Positions 7,604 through 16,293 of a stretch of DNA of 64,000 nt are shown piece after piece. The stretch is from Candidatus Meridianibacter frigidus. Its GTDB lineage: Bacteria > Vulcanimicrobiota > Vulcanimicrobiia > Vulcanimicrobiales > Vulcanimicrobiaceae. The stretch lies in the NCBI GenBank assembly GCA_003243975.1, contig QHBJ01000025.1, positions 62,001 to 126,000 on the forward strand, read 5' to 3'. Below the pieces are notes generated by a model. It had not been told where the DNA came from. It saw nothing but the letters and a program-made list of their open reading frames with translations, and did not search any database. Position 1 is the stretch's first letter; each line of letters starts with the position of its first letter. The position numbers and the translations under genes were made by a program.

Positions 7604-8083
7604 ATGCGAATCAAATACGAGGTTTCGGCCGGCGGGCTCGTGCTGCGGCGGCGTGAGTCAACTTATGACGCGCTGCTGATCGGGCGGTGTACGCCGCGCA
7701 TTTGGTCGCTCCCCAAGGGCCACGTGGAAGCCAAGGAATCCAAGGAGCAGGCCGCGCTCCGGGAAGTTCGGGAAGAGACCGGCTGCTGGGGCGAGATCAT
7801 CACCAAGCTCTCCGATATCTCTTACTGGTTCTACATTCACGGCGCCAAGCACAAGAAGTCCGTGACCTTCTACCTCATGCGCTATCTATCGGGCGATACG
7901 GCCAACCACGATCACGAGGTGGACGAGGCCCAGTGGCTCGACATCATGGCCGCCAAGCGCAACCTGAAATACGTAAACGAAAAGCGCCTGGTGGATCTAG
8001 CCCTGGATTATTTGGTCGCCAACCCGGGCGCCTTCGGTGACCTGCCTTTGATCGCGAGAACCGCCGAGCAAAAGACCAGTTGA
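7604..8083 (+). CDS. Nudix hydrolase
   Basis: Nudix enzymes hydrolyse nucleoside diphosphates linked to another group. The box GX5EX7REUXEEXGU is complete at residues 39-61, beginning GHVEAKE and ending REVREETG. The protein is 159 aa, a single compact domain. The pattern PKGHVE resembles diadenosine polyphosphate hydrolases of the ApaH/MutT-like group, but the substrate is not fixed by sequence. Its TGA overlaps the TTG start of scpA, so the two are translationally coupled. It opens the run nudix-scpA-scpB-nfo-dinB. Confidence 0.93.
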   Translation: MRIKYEVSAGGLVLRRRESTYDALLIGRCTPRIWSLPKGHVEAKESKEQAALREVREETGCWGEIITKLSDISYWFYIHGAKHKKSVTFYLMRYLSGDTANHDHEVDEAQWLDIMAAKRNLKYVNEKRLVDLALDYLVANPGAFGDLPLIARTAEQKTS

Positions 8084-8826
8084 TCCTTAGCGACCTTTCG
8101 CTGCAAGAGCCGGGCTGTCGCGTCTCGCTCGAGATTTTTGACGGCCCGCTTAATCTTCTGCTGAATCTGGTTCGCGAAAGGCAACTGGACATCGCGACGG
8201 TGCCTCTGGCAACGGTCGCCGAGCAATACTTCGAATACGTTTCGCTCATGGAAACGCTCGACGTTGAGCTTGCGGCCGAATACCTTGTTATCGCGGCTAC
8301 CTTGGTATTTCTGAAATCCAAATCGCTCTTGCCGCCCGTCCCCGCCGAGTTTGAAGATGCAGGCGAGTCGGCGGAAGAGGTAGAGGAGCGCCTGCGCGCC
8401 CGCCTCATTGCGTATTCGAAGTATCGCGAGATCGGCGAAGATTTGCGCAACCGTCAACTGGAAGCCGGCTCGTTCTACTACCGCGATGCCGGTGATCCGG
8501 CGAGCGAACTGGTGCAGCGCTATCGCATCGAGGCGAGCCGCTTGAGCGTGGCTTTTTTGATGATGCTGCGCAACGCAAAACCCGAGCGCCGCACGATTGC
8601 ACGCGAGCGCATCTCCCTGATCGCGCAGATGGACTACATCATGAGGAAGGTGCGCGAAGCGGGCGAGGTCTACTTTTCGGCCTTATGCCACGAATTGGGG
8701 CGCGAATCGATCATCGTAACTTTTTTGGCGATTCTAGAATTGATCCGGCGGCGCCGCGTGGGTTTCGAGCAGCCCGACAACTTTGAAGACATTTGCCTGT
8801 TTGCGATGTCGCGCCGGGAAAGCTAA
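8080..8826 (+). CDS. scpA: Segregation and condensation protein A (kleisin)
   Basis: ScpA is the kleisin that links Smc head domains and binds ScpB in the bacterial condensin complex on the nucleoid. The N-terminal FDGPLNLLLNLVRERQLDI and the AAEYLVIAATLVFLKSKSLLP segment (about residues 65-86) are diagnostic, and the C-terminal winged-helix part ends near FEDICLF. At 248 aa it is of normal size. The TTG start overlaps the nudix stop (TTGA). scpB begins immediately after the TAA stop, so equal synthesis of the two partners is expected. smc itself is not in the window. Confidence 0.95.
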   Translation: MILSDLSLQEPGCRVSLEIFDGPLNLLLNLVRERQLDIATVPLATVAEQYFEYVSLMETLDVELAAEYLVIAATLVFLKSKSLLPPVPAEFEDAGESAEEVEERLRARLIAYSKYREIGEDLRNRQLEAGSFYYRDAGDPASELVQRYRIEASRLSVAFLMMLRNAKPERRTIARERISLIAQMDYIMRKVREAGEVYFSALCHELGRESIIVTFLAILELIRRRRVGFEQPDNFEDICLFAMSRRES

Positions 8827-9426
8827 GTGATAACGCAAGAGATCGCTTCGCAATCGCAGGATGAAGCCGTAGCACGCTTGCGGCGACCGATTGAGGCGTT
8901 GCTCTTCGTGGCTAGCGAGCCGCTTTCGATCAAGACGCTTGCCAAGCTTACGCATGGCAGCGAGATCGAAGTCGCGGCCACGCTGCAGCGGATCGAAGCC
9001 GATTTTGCGGAGCGCGGCATGGTTCTGCGAGAGATCGGGGGCGGCTATCGCTTTGCAAGTGCGCCTATTGCGCGCGACATCGTGGAAGCGTATCTCTTGC
9101 CGCCGCGCAGCAACCTCTCGATGCCCGCCTTGGAGAGCTTGGCGATTATCGCCTATCTGCAGCCTGTCACTAAGAGTGAGATCGAGGCCATTCGGGGCGT
9201 TTCCGCCGAGAGCGTGGTTGCGACGCTGCTGGATCGCCGCCTTATTGCCGAAGCCGGACGTAAAGATGTTGTGGGTCATCCGATTCTATACAAGACGACC
9301 GCCGAATTCTTGGAGTCGTTCGGCCTGCGTTCACTGGAAGATTTGCCGCCGATGGAGTTGGAAGCCGGCCAGCCCCTGGAGTTGGAATTACTTACCGCTG
9401 CGGTAACGAGTAGAACTCCTCCGTAA
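8827..9426 (+). CDS. scpB: Segregation and condensation protein B
   Basis: ScpB forms a dimer of tandem winged-helix domains and bridges ScpA in the Smc condensin. Characteristic stretches are PIEALLFVASEPLSIKTLAKL near residue 20, ESLAIIAYLQPVTKSEIEAIRGV near 98-120 and GHPILYKTT near 143. The GTG start abuts the scpA stop. Its TAA shares bases with the ATG of nfo (TAATG), so translation probably continues from one gene to the next. Confidence 0.95.
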   Translation: MITQEIASQSQDEAVARLRRPIEALLFVASEPLSIKTLAKLTHGSEIEVAATLQRIEADFAERGMVLREIGGGYRFASAPIARDIVEAYLLPPRSNLSMPALESLAIIAYLQPVTKSEIEAIRGVSAESVVATLLDRRLIAEAGRKDVVGHPILYKTTAEFLESFGLRSLEDLPPMELEAGQPLELELLTAAVTSRTPP

Positions 9427-10283
9427 TGCGGCTGGGCATGCACGTTCGCACCGCACGCGGATATGCGGCCGCCTTGGAACGCGCCCAGCGTGCCGGATGC
9501 AACGCCGTGCAGATTTTCTCCAGCAATCCGCGTTCGTATCGCGTGGCGCCGCTCGATCAGCCGGCCCTTGCCACATTTCGAACCGCGCGCCAAACCGCAG
9601 GGCTGTATCCGGCGGTGATCCACACGTCGTACTTGATCAATTTGGCAAGCGACGATCCAAAGATCATCGCCGGCTCGTTGGGTTTGGTGCGCGGGGATCT
9701 GGCGTTCGCGGCTGCGAGCGGAATCGAGTTCGTCAATACGCATTTGGGCTCGTATGGAAAACGTTCTCGCGAGCAGGGCTTCGGCGACGCCTGCCGCGCT
9801 CTGGACAAGGCGTTGGAAGATATCGCGCCCGGGGTTGTTTTGGTGTTGGAGAACTCGGCGGGCGCCGGTCAGCTATGCGGCGGCACGCTCGAAGAACTCG
9901 GCCGTTTCATCAAGTCAGTGGACCATCCGCAACTAGGCGTATGCATTGATACCGCACACGCGTGGGCCGCCGGATACGAAATCAACTCTCAGCGGGGAGT
10001 CGATGCGTTTCTGTATGAAGCTGCCGAACAGATCGGCTTGGACCGCATTCACCTCTTTCATTTCAACGACACGCAAGTGCCGCTCGGAGGTAACCGCGAC
10101 CGCCATTGGCACATCGGGGAAGGCAACATCGGCTTCGCCGGCTTTCGGGCGCTTGCGGCGCGATCGGAGCTCGCAAGCAAGGCTGCCATTCTGGAAACAC
10201 CGGGAGAAGATGAAGACGACGTTCGCAACATGCAGACGATCCGGCTTATCTTCGAAGGGGCCTCGGCGCCGACGCGCGCGTGA
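9426..10283 (+). CDS. nfo: Endonuclease IV (AP endonuclease)
   Basis: Nfo cuts DNA 5' to abasic sites in base excision repair using three zinc ions in a TIM barrel. The protein starts RLGMHVRTARG. Expected metal ligands are visible in NTHLGSYG, VLENSAG, CIDTAHAWAAGYE, HLFHFNDTQ, DRHWHIGEGNIG and the final ETPG. At 285 aa it is full-length. It shares bases with the scpB stop and its own TGA overlaps the GTG start of dinB. Location between scpB and a translesion polymerase points to a repair sub-operon. Confidence 0.96.
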   Translation: MRLGMHVRTARGYAAALERAQRAGCNAVQIFSSNPRSYRVAPLDQPALATFRTARQTAGLYPAVIHTSYLINLASDDPKIIAGSLGLVRGDLAFAAASGIEFVNTHLGSYGKRSREQGFGDACRALDKALEDIAPGVVLVLENSAGAGQLCGGTLEELGRFIKSVDHPQLGVCIDTAHAWAAGYEINSQRGVDAFLYEAAEQIGLDRIHLFHFNDTQVPLGGNRDRHWHIGEGNIGFAGFRALAARSELASKAAILETPGEDEDDVRNMQTIRLIFEGASAPTRA

Positions 10284-11323
10284 TCGCGCACTTCGATATC
10301 GATGCGTTTTACGCTAGCGTCGCAATCCGCGATAACCCGGAGTTGCGCGGCAAGCCCGTTGCGATTGCAGGCAGCAGTCGCCGTGCTGTTGTGCTCACGG
10401 CGTCGTACGAAGCGCGCCCTTTTGGCGTGCGTTCCGCAATGCCGCTCTATCGGGCGCTTCAGGCCTGCCCGCAGCTCGTCGTCGTCAAGCCAGATCACCT
10501 CAAGTATCGAGAGCTCTCCAAAGCGGTTTTCGAGATCTTTGGCCGCGGTGGACGCGTGGTTGAAGGTCTCTCACTTGACGAAGCGTTCGTGGATTTTGGC
10601 GAGCGCAGCGTTGAAACGGCGACCACGCTCGCGCAAGAAATTCGCTCGGAGATTGCAGAGACGGTCGGCCTGACGGTTAGCGCCGGCGTATCCGCGGCCA
10701 AAATGGTGGCGAAAATCGCCTCGGATCTCTGCAAGCCCAACGGCCTGCGTGTGGTTGCGCCGGGTGAAGAAGCAAACTTCCTCGCGCCGCTGCCCGTGAG
10801 CCGTTTATGGGGAATCGGTCCAAAGACCGTTCCGCGGCTGCATGCGCGCGGGATAGAAACGATCGGCGACCTGGCGGAGCTTGACGATGTCAAGTTGCGC
10901 TCGATTTTCGGCAGCTCGGGAAGCGAGATGCGCGATCTTGCGCGCGGCAAGGACGACCGCCTCGTGGAACCCGAGCGCAAAACCAAATCTATTTCGACAG
11001 AGGAAACTTTTGAGTACGACGTGACGGAGGAGTACGAATTGCTGGATCTGTTACGCGAGCAAGCACGCGAACTCTCTGCCAGTCTCGAACACGAAGGGCT
11101 CTACGCGGGCACCATCGGCGTGAAGATTAAACGCGCGGATTTCTCACTGCTTGGCCGTCAAACACACCTCGCGCAGCCAACCCGGGAAGCCAAGCGCATC
11201 CTCGAAGCCAGCGCGCATTGCCTATCGCGCGCGGAATTGCACGGAGCACCGGTTCGTCTGCTAGGGACCCGTTGCGCGTCGCTGGTTTTTGAGGCGCCTC
11301 TCCAAACAACACTTTTCGAATAG
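10280..11323 (+). CDS. dinB: DNA polymerase IV (Y-family translesion polymerase)
   Basis: DinB is an error-prone polymerase that copies past damaged bases. AHFDIDAFYASV supplies the first catalytic acids and EGLSLDEAFVDF the second pair. GLTVSAGVSAAKMVAKIAS and LWGIGPKT follow in the usual order, then the little-finger domain. The C-terminal QTTLF (residues 342-346) fits the beta-clamp binding motif Q-x-x-L-F. The start is a GTG that overlaps the nfo stop. It converges on the GNAT gene with a nine-base gap. No SOS box was identified, so damage regulation is not shown. Confidence 0.95.
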   Translation: MIAHFDIDAFYASVAIRDNPELRGKPVAIAGSSRRAVVLTASYEARPFGVRSAMPLYRALQACPQLVVVKPDHLKYRELSKAVFEIFGRGGRVVEGLSLDEAFVDFGERSVETATTLAQEIRSEIAETVGLTVSAGVSAAKMVAKIASDLCKPNGLRVVAPGEEANFLAPLPVSRLWGIGPKTVPRLHARGIETIGDLAELDDVKLRSIFGSSGSEMRDLARGKDDRLVEPERKTKSISTEETFEYDVTEEYELLDLLREQARELSASLEHEGLYAGTIGVKIKRADFSLLGRQTHLAQPTREAKRILEASAHCLSRAELHGAPVRLLGTRCASLVFEAPLQTTLFE

Positions 11324-11332
11324 CAGACTCCG

Positions 11333-12295
11333 CTACACGTGGTCCGTGGCCCAAAGCGGATCGGCCTTCGAGGTAGCCGCGGTCTGCGACACAAGTGTAC
11401 GACCAATTAAACTCAGGCCGGCGGCCATGAAGATGGCAGTTTTTCGCTTGCGAACCGAAACAGCAGGGAGGACTTCGCGTGCACCCGAGGGTGGCAGCCA
11501 ACCAGTAATGCGCCGCAAATCTCCGGCCGCCGCGAGCAACAGTGACGGCACGAGCTCCGCTGTCGCTTCGTCGAGGAATCCAAATTCGTCCAGCGTGTAC
11601 GCGTCGTCGCGCACGTCCCGCGTCCCCAGAACGTAGGCGACGACCTTCCCGCCGCGCCGAAGAAGCAGATTCGCGGCCCTTGTGGTCCCGAGCTTGTCGA
11701 AGGAGCGTTCCCACCTAGCGCGCACGCGGTTCCAAAGCGCTGCGTCGCGCTCCAAGGACCATGGTTGCAGGTGCGAAAGCGCATCGTAGCACCGGCGCAC
11801 TCCAGGCCAATCCCTTGGAGACAGCGCTTCAACGCGCACGCGCGGCGCCTTTACCGCGCTCGCTCGCAAGGAGAATGCGCGCGAAGCCAGCTCGATGAAT
11901 CCGAGGTCGGCATAAAACTCCGGGCGAATATCGGAAAAAAGAAATGCGAGATCATTGCCCGCCGTGCGCGCTTCGTCCAGCAACATCGCCAGCATGGCGG
12001 TGGCATAGCCATGGCCCCGCAACGGTGCGGCTGTAAAGACAGCCCCGATGCCGATCGCGCGCAAGCGTCGCTCGCCAAAAGTGATTCTTCGCTCGTAACG
12101 CTTGCAGCTCGCAAGCAACTCTCGCCGTTCGAAGAGGCCGACGGTGCGGTAAGAGCGGCGGCCATATACAGAATGGGCAATTGCCAACGTTTGTTCGACA
12201 TACTGATCGAACGTGCGCCCCCCGCTCCAAAGCGCCGCCGTGTGGGGAAGAACGGCTAGCGCATATGCCTCGGGCGAGATGGCTCGCAACTCCAT
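11333..12295 (-). CDS. GNAT-family N-acetyltransferase, two-domain
   Basis: An acetyl-CoA-dependent acetyltransferase of the GNAT fold. Residues about 80-110 carry the acetyl-CoA pyrophosphate motif, IGIGAVFTAAPLRGHGYATA, followed by a helix. The 320-residue length and a second region after about residue 150 resemble Eis-like enzymes with two GNAT lobes. The substrate is unknown. The ATG lies two bases beyond the helicase stop (TAGGATG), so it is translationally coupled to the helicase and nuclease genes upstream. Whether it works with them is not evident. Confidence 0.8.
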   Translation of the reverse strand: MELRAISPEAYALAVLPHTAALWSGGRTFDQYVEQTLAIAHSVYGRRSYRTVGLFERRELLASCKRYERRITFGERRLRAIGIGAVFTAAPLRGHGYATAMLAMLLDEARTAGNDLAFLFSDIRPEFYADLGFIELASRAFSLRASAVKAPRVRVEALSPRDWPGVRRCYDALSHLQPWSLERDAALWNRVRARWERSFDKLGTTRAANLLLRRGGKVVAYVLGTRDVRDDAYTLDEFGFLDEATAELVPSLLLAAAGDLRRITGWLPPSGAREVLPAVSVRKRKTAIFMAAGLSLIGRTLVSQTAATSKADPLWATDHV

Positions 12296-12296
12296 C

Positions 12297-14411
12297 CTAT
12301 TGAGCGCGCCAAACGGCGTTGCTTGGATTCCAGCGGTCGGAGATATCGACGATGCCCGGTATGCGCGCAGCCTGCAACTCGGTCAGGAACTCCGGCGCCG
12401 CAACGCCGCGCGTGGGACGCTCGCTGGCGGTTACTACACACGACTTGCGCGTACGCCGCATTCCGTAGACGAACGCCCGGCGTTCCTCCTGATTGTAGAG
12501 ATCGCGCGTCTTCGCGCGAAACATGTAGTAGCTAAATTTAGCAGTCCGCGCGGCGCGGGCGTCCCCCACATTCTCCTTGGCAATCATTCCCAAGCTGGGA
12601 CTAAAAAGGAACGCGTCCGGGACGTAGTAACGCGGGAACGATCCAGCCCGTACGTTCGGAAGCATAACATGGTCGAATTCGGCGCCGCGCGCGGCGTCTA
12701 TGCTTAGAATGCGCACGCAGTTATCGTCGTCTTGTGCTTCGCAGGCCTCCAGGTTCGTGTTCATGCGGGCACTCACGTACTCCAGGAAATCGCCGAGCGT
12801 TGCGTCTTGGTGTTGCTGCCCGTAGAGTTCGATGCGGTGAACGAGACGGCCGAGGTATCGAAGTTGCGAGGTCGCTCGCGCGGTTTCCGGGTCGCCGACG
12901 CGTGCCAAACCCTCGGAGAAGATCTTTCGGGCCAGTCCAGCTAGCCCGTACCTCTTGCGGTCTTCCTTCCATTGCTCGAGCAAGACGCGGAAGCCGACGA
13001 TGCGGTCGCGCGCCTGCGGCGTCAAATTCGATCCGTGTTCCACACGCATCACGTTCCAACCCAGGCGCACGTCGCGACGCCGATCCCAACGGCCACGCGG
13101 CTCGCTCTCAATCTCTTCGAAGAGCACTCCCTGTGCGTTTTCGGGTTCGGCGCACAAAGCCACGAGCGTCGCATCGGAGAGACCGAGAAGCCGCCCAGAT
13201 AACGTTCGCAGCAACCAGTCGTGAGCAAAGGGATCGTAAACGTTCCACAAAAGCGCGAGCGCATCCAGGACGTCCGGAACCGTGAACAGATTGAGATCTC
13301 CAGCGACTTGCACGTCCACGTTTCGCGCCCAGAGCGCCTCTTCGTACGCGCGGATGTTCTGAACCGACCGAAAGAGTAGCGCGATGCTCCGCGGGTCCGC
13401 ACCGTCCTTGAGGAAATCCACCACCTGTTCCGCGATGAACGCCTCCTCCGCGCGCGGCGTCGTCGCGCGAAAGAGTGTAAGCTGCCCGCTTTCGAGCCCC
13501 GTGGCCGGCGGTTCGTTTCCAAGCAAGTGGCGCGCCGCCCGCTCGATCATCAGCGGAACGCGGTGTTGTTCCGTGCAGACCTCACGTTGTGCGGCGACGG
13601 CGAAAACGCGATCGGGGCGGGCACCCTCGAAGGTGCCGGTCGCTGACTGCGAATCGCCCGCCAGGACGACGCCGTCGAGCTTTTCTCCATAGAGCGCTTG
13701 CAGCAACCGCAGTCCACCTGCGGTTAGCTCTTGTGCGTCATCCAGGAAGAAGCTCGGAAACTTCGCGCGCGCCGCGGCCAAGGTTCCCGCGCTTCTAAGC
13801 ATTTCGGCCGCTTCCACAATCGCATCGGTTCCGGTTAGACATCCGCGCTCGACCAGCAACTCCAAATACGAGCGGTACAGTCGCTCCAAAATCTTCGCAA
13901 GGTCCACCTCGCGGCGGTACTGGCGCTGCAGTTCGGATGCATCGACGTCAAGCGAGTTGCGGTACGCATCCTTGGTGCTGTAAAGCAGGTCCGGATGCGC
14001 GAGATTGGGCGGGCGCGCATAAAAGCCCGCGGCGCCTTTCAAAGCGAGATCCAGGAAGGAGGACGGCGTGATGCCGGCGTCGTGCAGTTTGCGAATTAAT
14101 CTGAACGCCGCTTCCAGAAACCGCTGTGGCATCCGCAATCCCGGCACCTCGGGGTCAATGCGCGAATCGATGAGATCGGCCCACTCCATTTTGAACAAGG
14201 GCTCCGCTGCGCGCTCAAAGAGAGCCGAGGCATCGACTTCGTCGATCAGTTCGCGCTGTCCGTCGGTTGCAAAGCCGCGAAGCAAATCGAACGCAAAGCG
14301 CTCGAACGTTCCGTCGGCCGTACGGTAGACGATCTGGCCCGTACGCGCCGCTACCTCGCGCAGCCGAGTGCTCTTACCGCAGCCAGCCATTCCGGAAATC
14401 AAGCGCATCAT
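12297..14411 (-). CDS. UvrD/AddB-like superfamily 1 helicase
   Basis: An SF1 helicase of 704 aa. SGMAGCGKST at residues 6-15 is the Walker A motif, and FFLDDAQELT at 221-230 is a variant Walker B/DEAQ box. VVLAGDSQSATGTF is motif III, ILSIDAARGAEFDHV is motif V, and EERRAFVYGMRRTRKS is motif VI with its arginine finger. The ultra-short N-terminus before the P-loop is like AddB. The ATG overlaps the stop of the PD-(D/E)XK nuclease gene by four bases. Together the two ORFs total 1124 residues, close to one AddB, which suggests a split, order-reversed AddB/AdnA-type recombination helicase-nuclease. No AddA-like partner is in view. Confidence 0.88.
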   Translation of the reverse strand: MMRLISGMAGCGKSTRLREVAARTGQIVYRTADGTFERFAFDLLRGFATDGQRELIDEVDASALFERAAEPLFKMEWADLIDSRIDPEVPGLRMPQRFLEAAFRLIRKLHDAGITPSSFLDLALKGAAGFYARPPNLAHPDLLYSTKDAYRNSLDVDASELQRQYRREVDLAKILERLYRSYLELLVERGCLTGTDAIVEAAEMLRSAGTLAAARAKFPSFFLDDAQELTAGGLRLLQALYGEKLDGVVLAGDSQSATGTFEGARPDRVFAVAAQREVCTEQHRVPLMIERAARHLLGNEPPATGLESGQLTLFRATTPRAEEAFIAEQVVDFLKDGADPRSIALLFRSVQNIRAYEEALWARNVDVQVAGDLNLFTVPDVLDALALLWNVYDPFAHDWLLRTLSGRLLGLSDATLVALCAEPENAQGVLFEEIESEPRGRWDRRRDVRLGWNVMRVEHGSNLTPQARDRIVGFRVLLEQWKEDRKRYGLAGLARKIFSEGLARVGDPETARATSQLRYLGRLVHRIELYGQQHQDATLGDFLEYVSARMNTNLEACEAQDDDNCVRILSIDAARGAEFDHVMLPNVRAGSFPRYYVPDAFLFSPSLGMIAKENVGDARAARTAKFSYYMFRAKTRDLYNQEERRAFVYGMRRTRKSCVVTASERPTRGVAAPEFLTELQAARIPGIVDISDRWNPSNAVWRAQ

Positions 14412-15670
14412 CGCGCGAAGCGCATTTCCGGCGGAATCGGACGAGCGTTACACGCAAGTGCGTATGCGCAATATTGGCAGGCGGCTGCATCGTCCGTGAC
14501 TGCAAAATGATCCAAAAGCCCGTCCGTTAGTTCGCGGCAGATTTCTACCATGCGCGTACGCGCGCGTTCGAGATCGGAAATCGAGATCGTGCCCGTCGTG
14601 GCTTGCGAACGTTCGGCTTCATTTCGAGGCACCGGAACAACCTCCAGCGAAATCGGCGCGACATCCAACGAGGCGTCCTTAAGCGGCACGAGCGCCAAGC
14701 GCGAAACGCGGTCGCCCTGCGCCGTGCGCGCCCAGTAGTAAAAGGGCAGCTGAAACTCTTTGAACGCGCGCACTTTCTCCCGGTACTCAACGGCGCTGCG
14801 GGCGATCGCACCTGTCTTGTAGTCGATGACGGTCACGCCGCCGGTGGTTTCGTCCAGATCGACACGGTCGATGTAGCCGATGAATTCAAAACCTTCCAAG
14901 GTCAATTCGGCCGGCAGCTCGCATCCGATCACGGTAAAGGGCGCGCTGGCGGCTTGTTCGGCTAACCAGTTTACGTACCGTATCGCCGTACGCTGCGCGC
15001 GGCGTTTTTGAAGTTCGCGCTCGATCGGAGTTTCGAAGGAGGGTCCGTAGCGGTCGAATGCGCTGTTGATGAATGCTTGCAGTTTGGTGCGCAAGGTTTG
15101 CGCGGAAACCTCTCCGGGGCGCGGAAACTCGCCATGCAATTCTTCCAGAGCGCTGTGGAATGCCGAGCCGTAGTACGAAGCCGCCGAGCCTTTGTCTTCG
15201 ACGGCCGCGCACAGGTAGCGATAGAACCACTTTCGCCGGCACTCGACGTATGTGTTTAGTGATGAAGCGCTAAAGTGTTCCTTACGCGCGTGCAGGCCAA
15301 CCGCCACTTCCGGCACGGCCGCTGCCTGCAGGTTAATCGGCGGCTCCTCGGCCGCGGCTGGAGCGGCTTCCGGCAGGTTGAATGCACGGACGATATGTTG
15401 CTCGGTATGGGAAGGGTCAAGGCCGCCGAGTGCGCGCGCGAACGCCAGCGCGGCAGTGCGGTCTGCCGCCGGGAAGGCGACGCGCTCCTTCGAAATCGCT
15501 GCCAGCGGTGATTCGCCGGGCTCTGCCGCGCGCAGAATTGCGAGCGCGGCCGCCTGTGAAACCCCCGAATACGGCGAACGCAAAAGACGCTCGGCATCCT
15601 GCGAACGTTGTTGCCGTGCGTAGGAAAGCGCGGCAGAGATAAAGGCACGCAGTTCGCCGGAAGGTCGCAC
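14408..15670 (-). CDS. PD-(D/E)XK nuclease with Fe-S cysteines, AddB/RecB-like
   Basis: The protein has 420 residues. From about 135 to the end it is a RecB-type nuclease: GSAFHSALEE (His172), GYIDRVD (Asp268) and VIDYKTG (Asp283, Lys285) form the catalytic core. Cys144 plus the C-x2-C-x5-C at 398-407 match the 4Fe-4S cysteine arrangement of AddB and Cas4. The first 100 residues contain ERLLRSPYSGVS, a phrase typical of the helicase region just before the nuclease in AddB-like proteins. This supports origin as part of a longer helicase-nuclease. It is the first gene of the minus-strand nuclease-helicase-GNAT operon. Confidence 0.88.
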   Translation of the reverse strand: MRPSGELRAFISAALSYARQQRSQDAERLLRSPYSGVSQAAALAILRAAEPGESPLAAISKERVAFPAADRTAALAFARALGGLDPSHTEQHIVRAFNLPEAAPAAAEEPPINLQAAAVPEVAVGLHARKEHFSASSLNTYVECRRKWFYRYLCAAVEDKGSAASYYGSAFHSALEELHGEFPRPGEVSAQTLRTKLQAFINSAFDRYGPSFETPIERELQKRRAQRTAIRYVNWLAEQAASAPFTVIGCELPAELTLEGFEFIGYIDRVDLDETTGGVTVIDYKTGAIARSAVEYREKVRAFKEFQLPFYYWARTAQGDRVSRLALVPLKDASLDVAPISLEVVPVPRNEAERSQATTGTISISDLERARTRMVEICRELTDGLLDHFAVTDDAAACQYCAYALACNARPIPPEMRFAR

Positions 15671-15720
15671 GCGGCTTCATTCTGCAGGGAAACCGCTTGG
15701 TCCGGCGCTAATCGCGCAAG

Positions 15721-16293
15721 ATGCGGCGAATCATTGTTGGGATCAGCGGCGCAAGCGGCAGCGTCTACGGCTATGCGGCTCTGCAAGCTTTGCAAGCGGC
15801 CCCGGATTTGGAATCCCATCTTGTATTAAGCATGCAAGCCCGGCGTACCATCGAGCTGGAAACGCCTTTTTCCGTAGCGGATTTTGAAGCGCTCGCCGAT
15901 GTGGTGCACTCCGACGGCGATCTGGCGGCTTCACCCTCCAGCGGGTCGTTCATCACCGAGGGAATGATCATCATCCCCTGCTCGGTCCGCAGCGCTTCAG
16001 CCATCGCACACTCCCTGGGCAGCAACCTGCTCGTGCGTGCGGCCGATGTCTGCTTGAAAGAAAAAAGAAAACTGGTGCTGGTCGTGCGTGAAACGCCACT
16101 CCATCTGGGCCACTTGAGAACGCTCACGCAGCTGGCGGAGATGGGCGCCGTTATTCTGCCGCCGGTTCCCGCAATGTATGCCAAGCCCAAGAGCGTGGAC
16201 GACATTGTCGCGCATACCGTCGGCAAAGCGCTCGATCAGTTTGGTGTTGAACACCGGCTCTTCGCGCGCTGGAAGACCCCAATCGAGTCCTAG
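15721..16293 (+). CDS. ubiX: Flavin prenyltransferase, UbiX family
   Basis: UbiX joins a dimethylallyl group to FMN to make the prenylated flavin used by UbiD-type decarboxylases. The N-terminal IVGISGASGSVYGY is the flavin-phosphate loop. IIIPCSVRSASAIAHS and RETPLHLGHLRTLTQLAEMGA are conserved, and 190 aa is normal. No ubiD gene lies in the window, so the partner must be elsewhere. The upstream gap of about 50 bp also serves as the start region of the divergent nuclease gene. Its TAG stop overlaps the stop of the opposing nucleotidyltransferase in a CTAG. Confidence 0.93.
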   Translation: MRRIIVGISGASGSVYGYAALQALQAAPDLESHLVLSMQARRTIELETPFSVADFEALADVVHSDGDLAASPSSGSFITEGMIIIPCSVRSASAIAHSLGSNLLVRAADVCLKEKRKLVLVVRETPLHLGHLRTLTQLAEMGAVILPPVPAMYAKPKSVDDIVAHTVGKALDQFGVEHRLFARWKTPIES

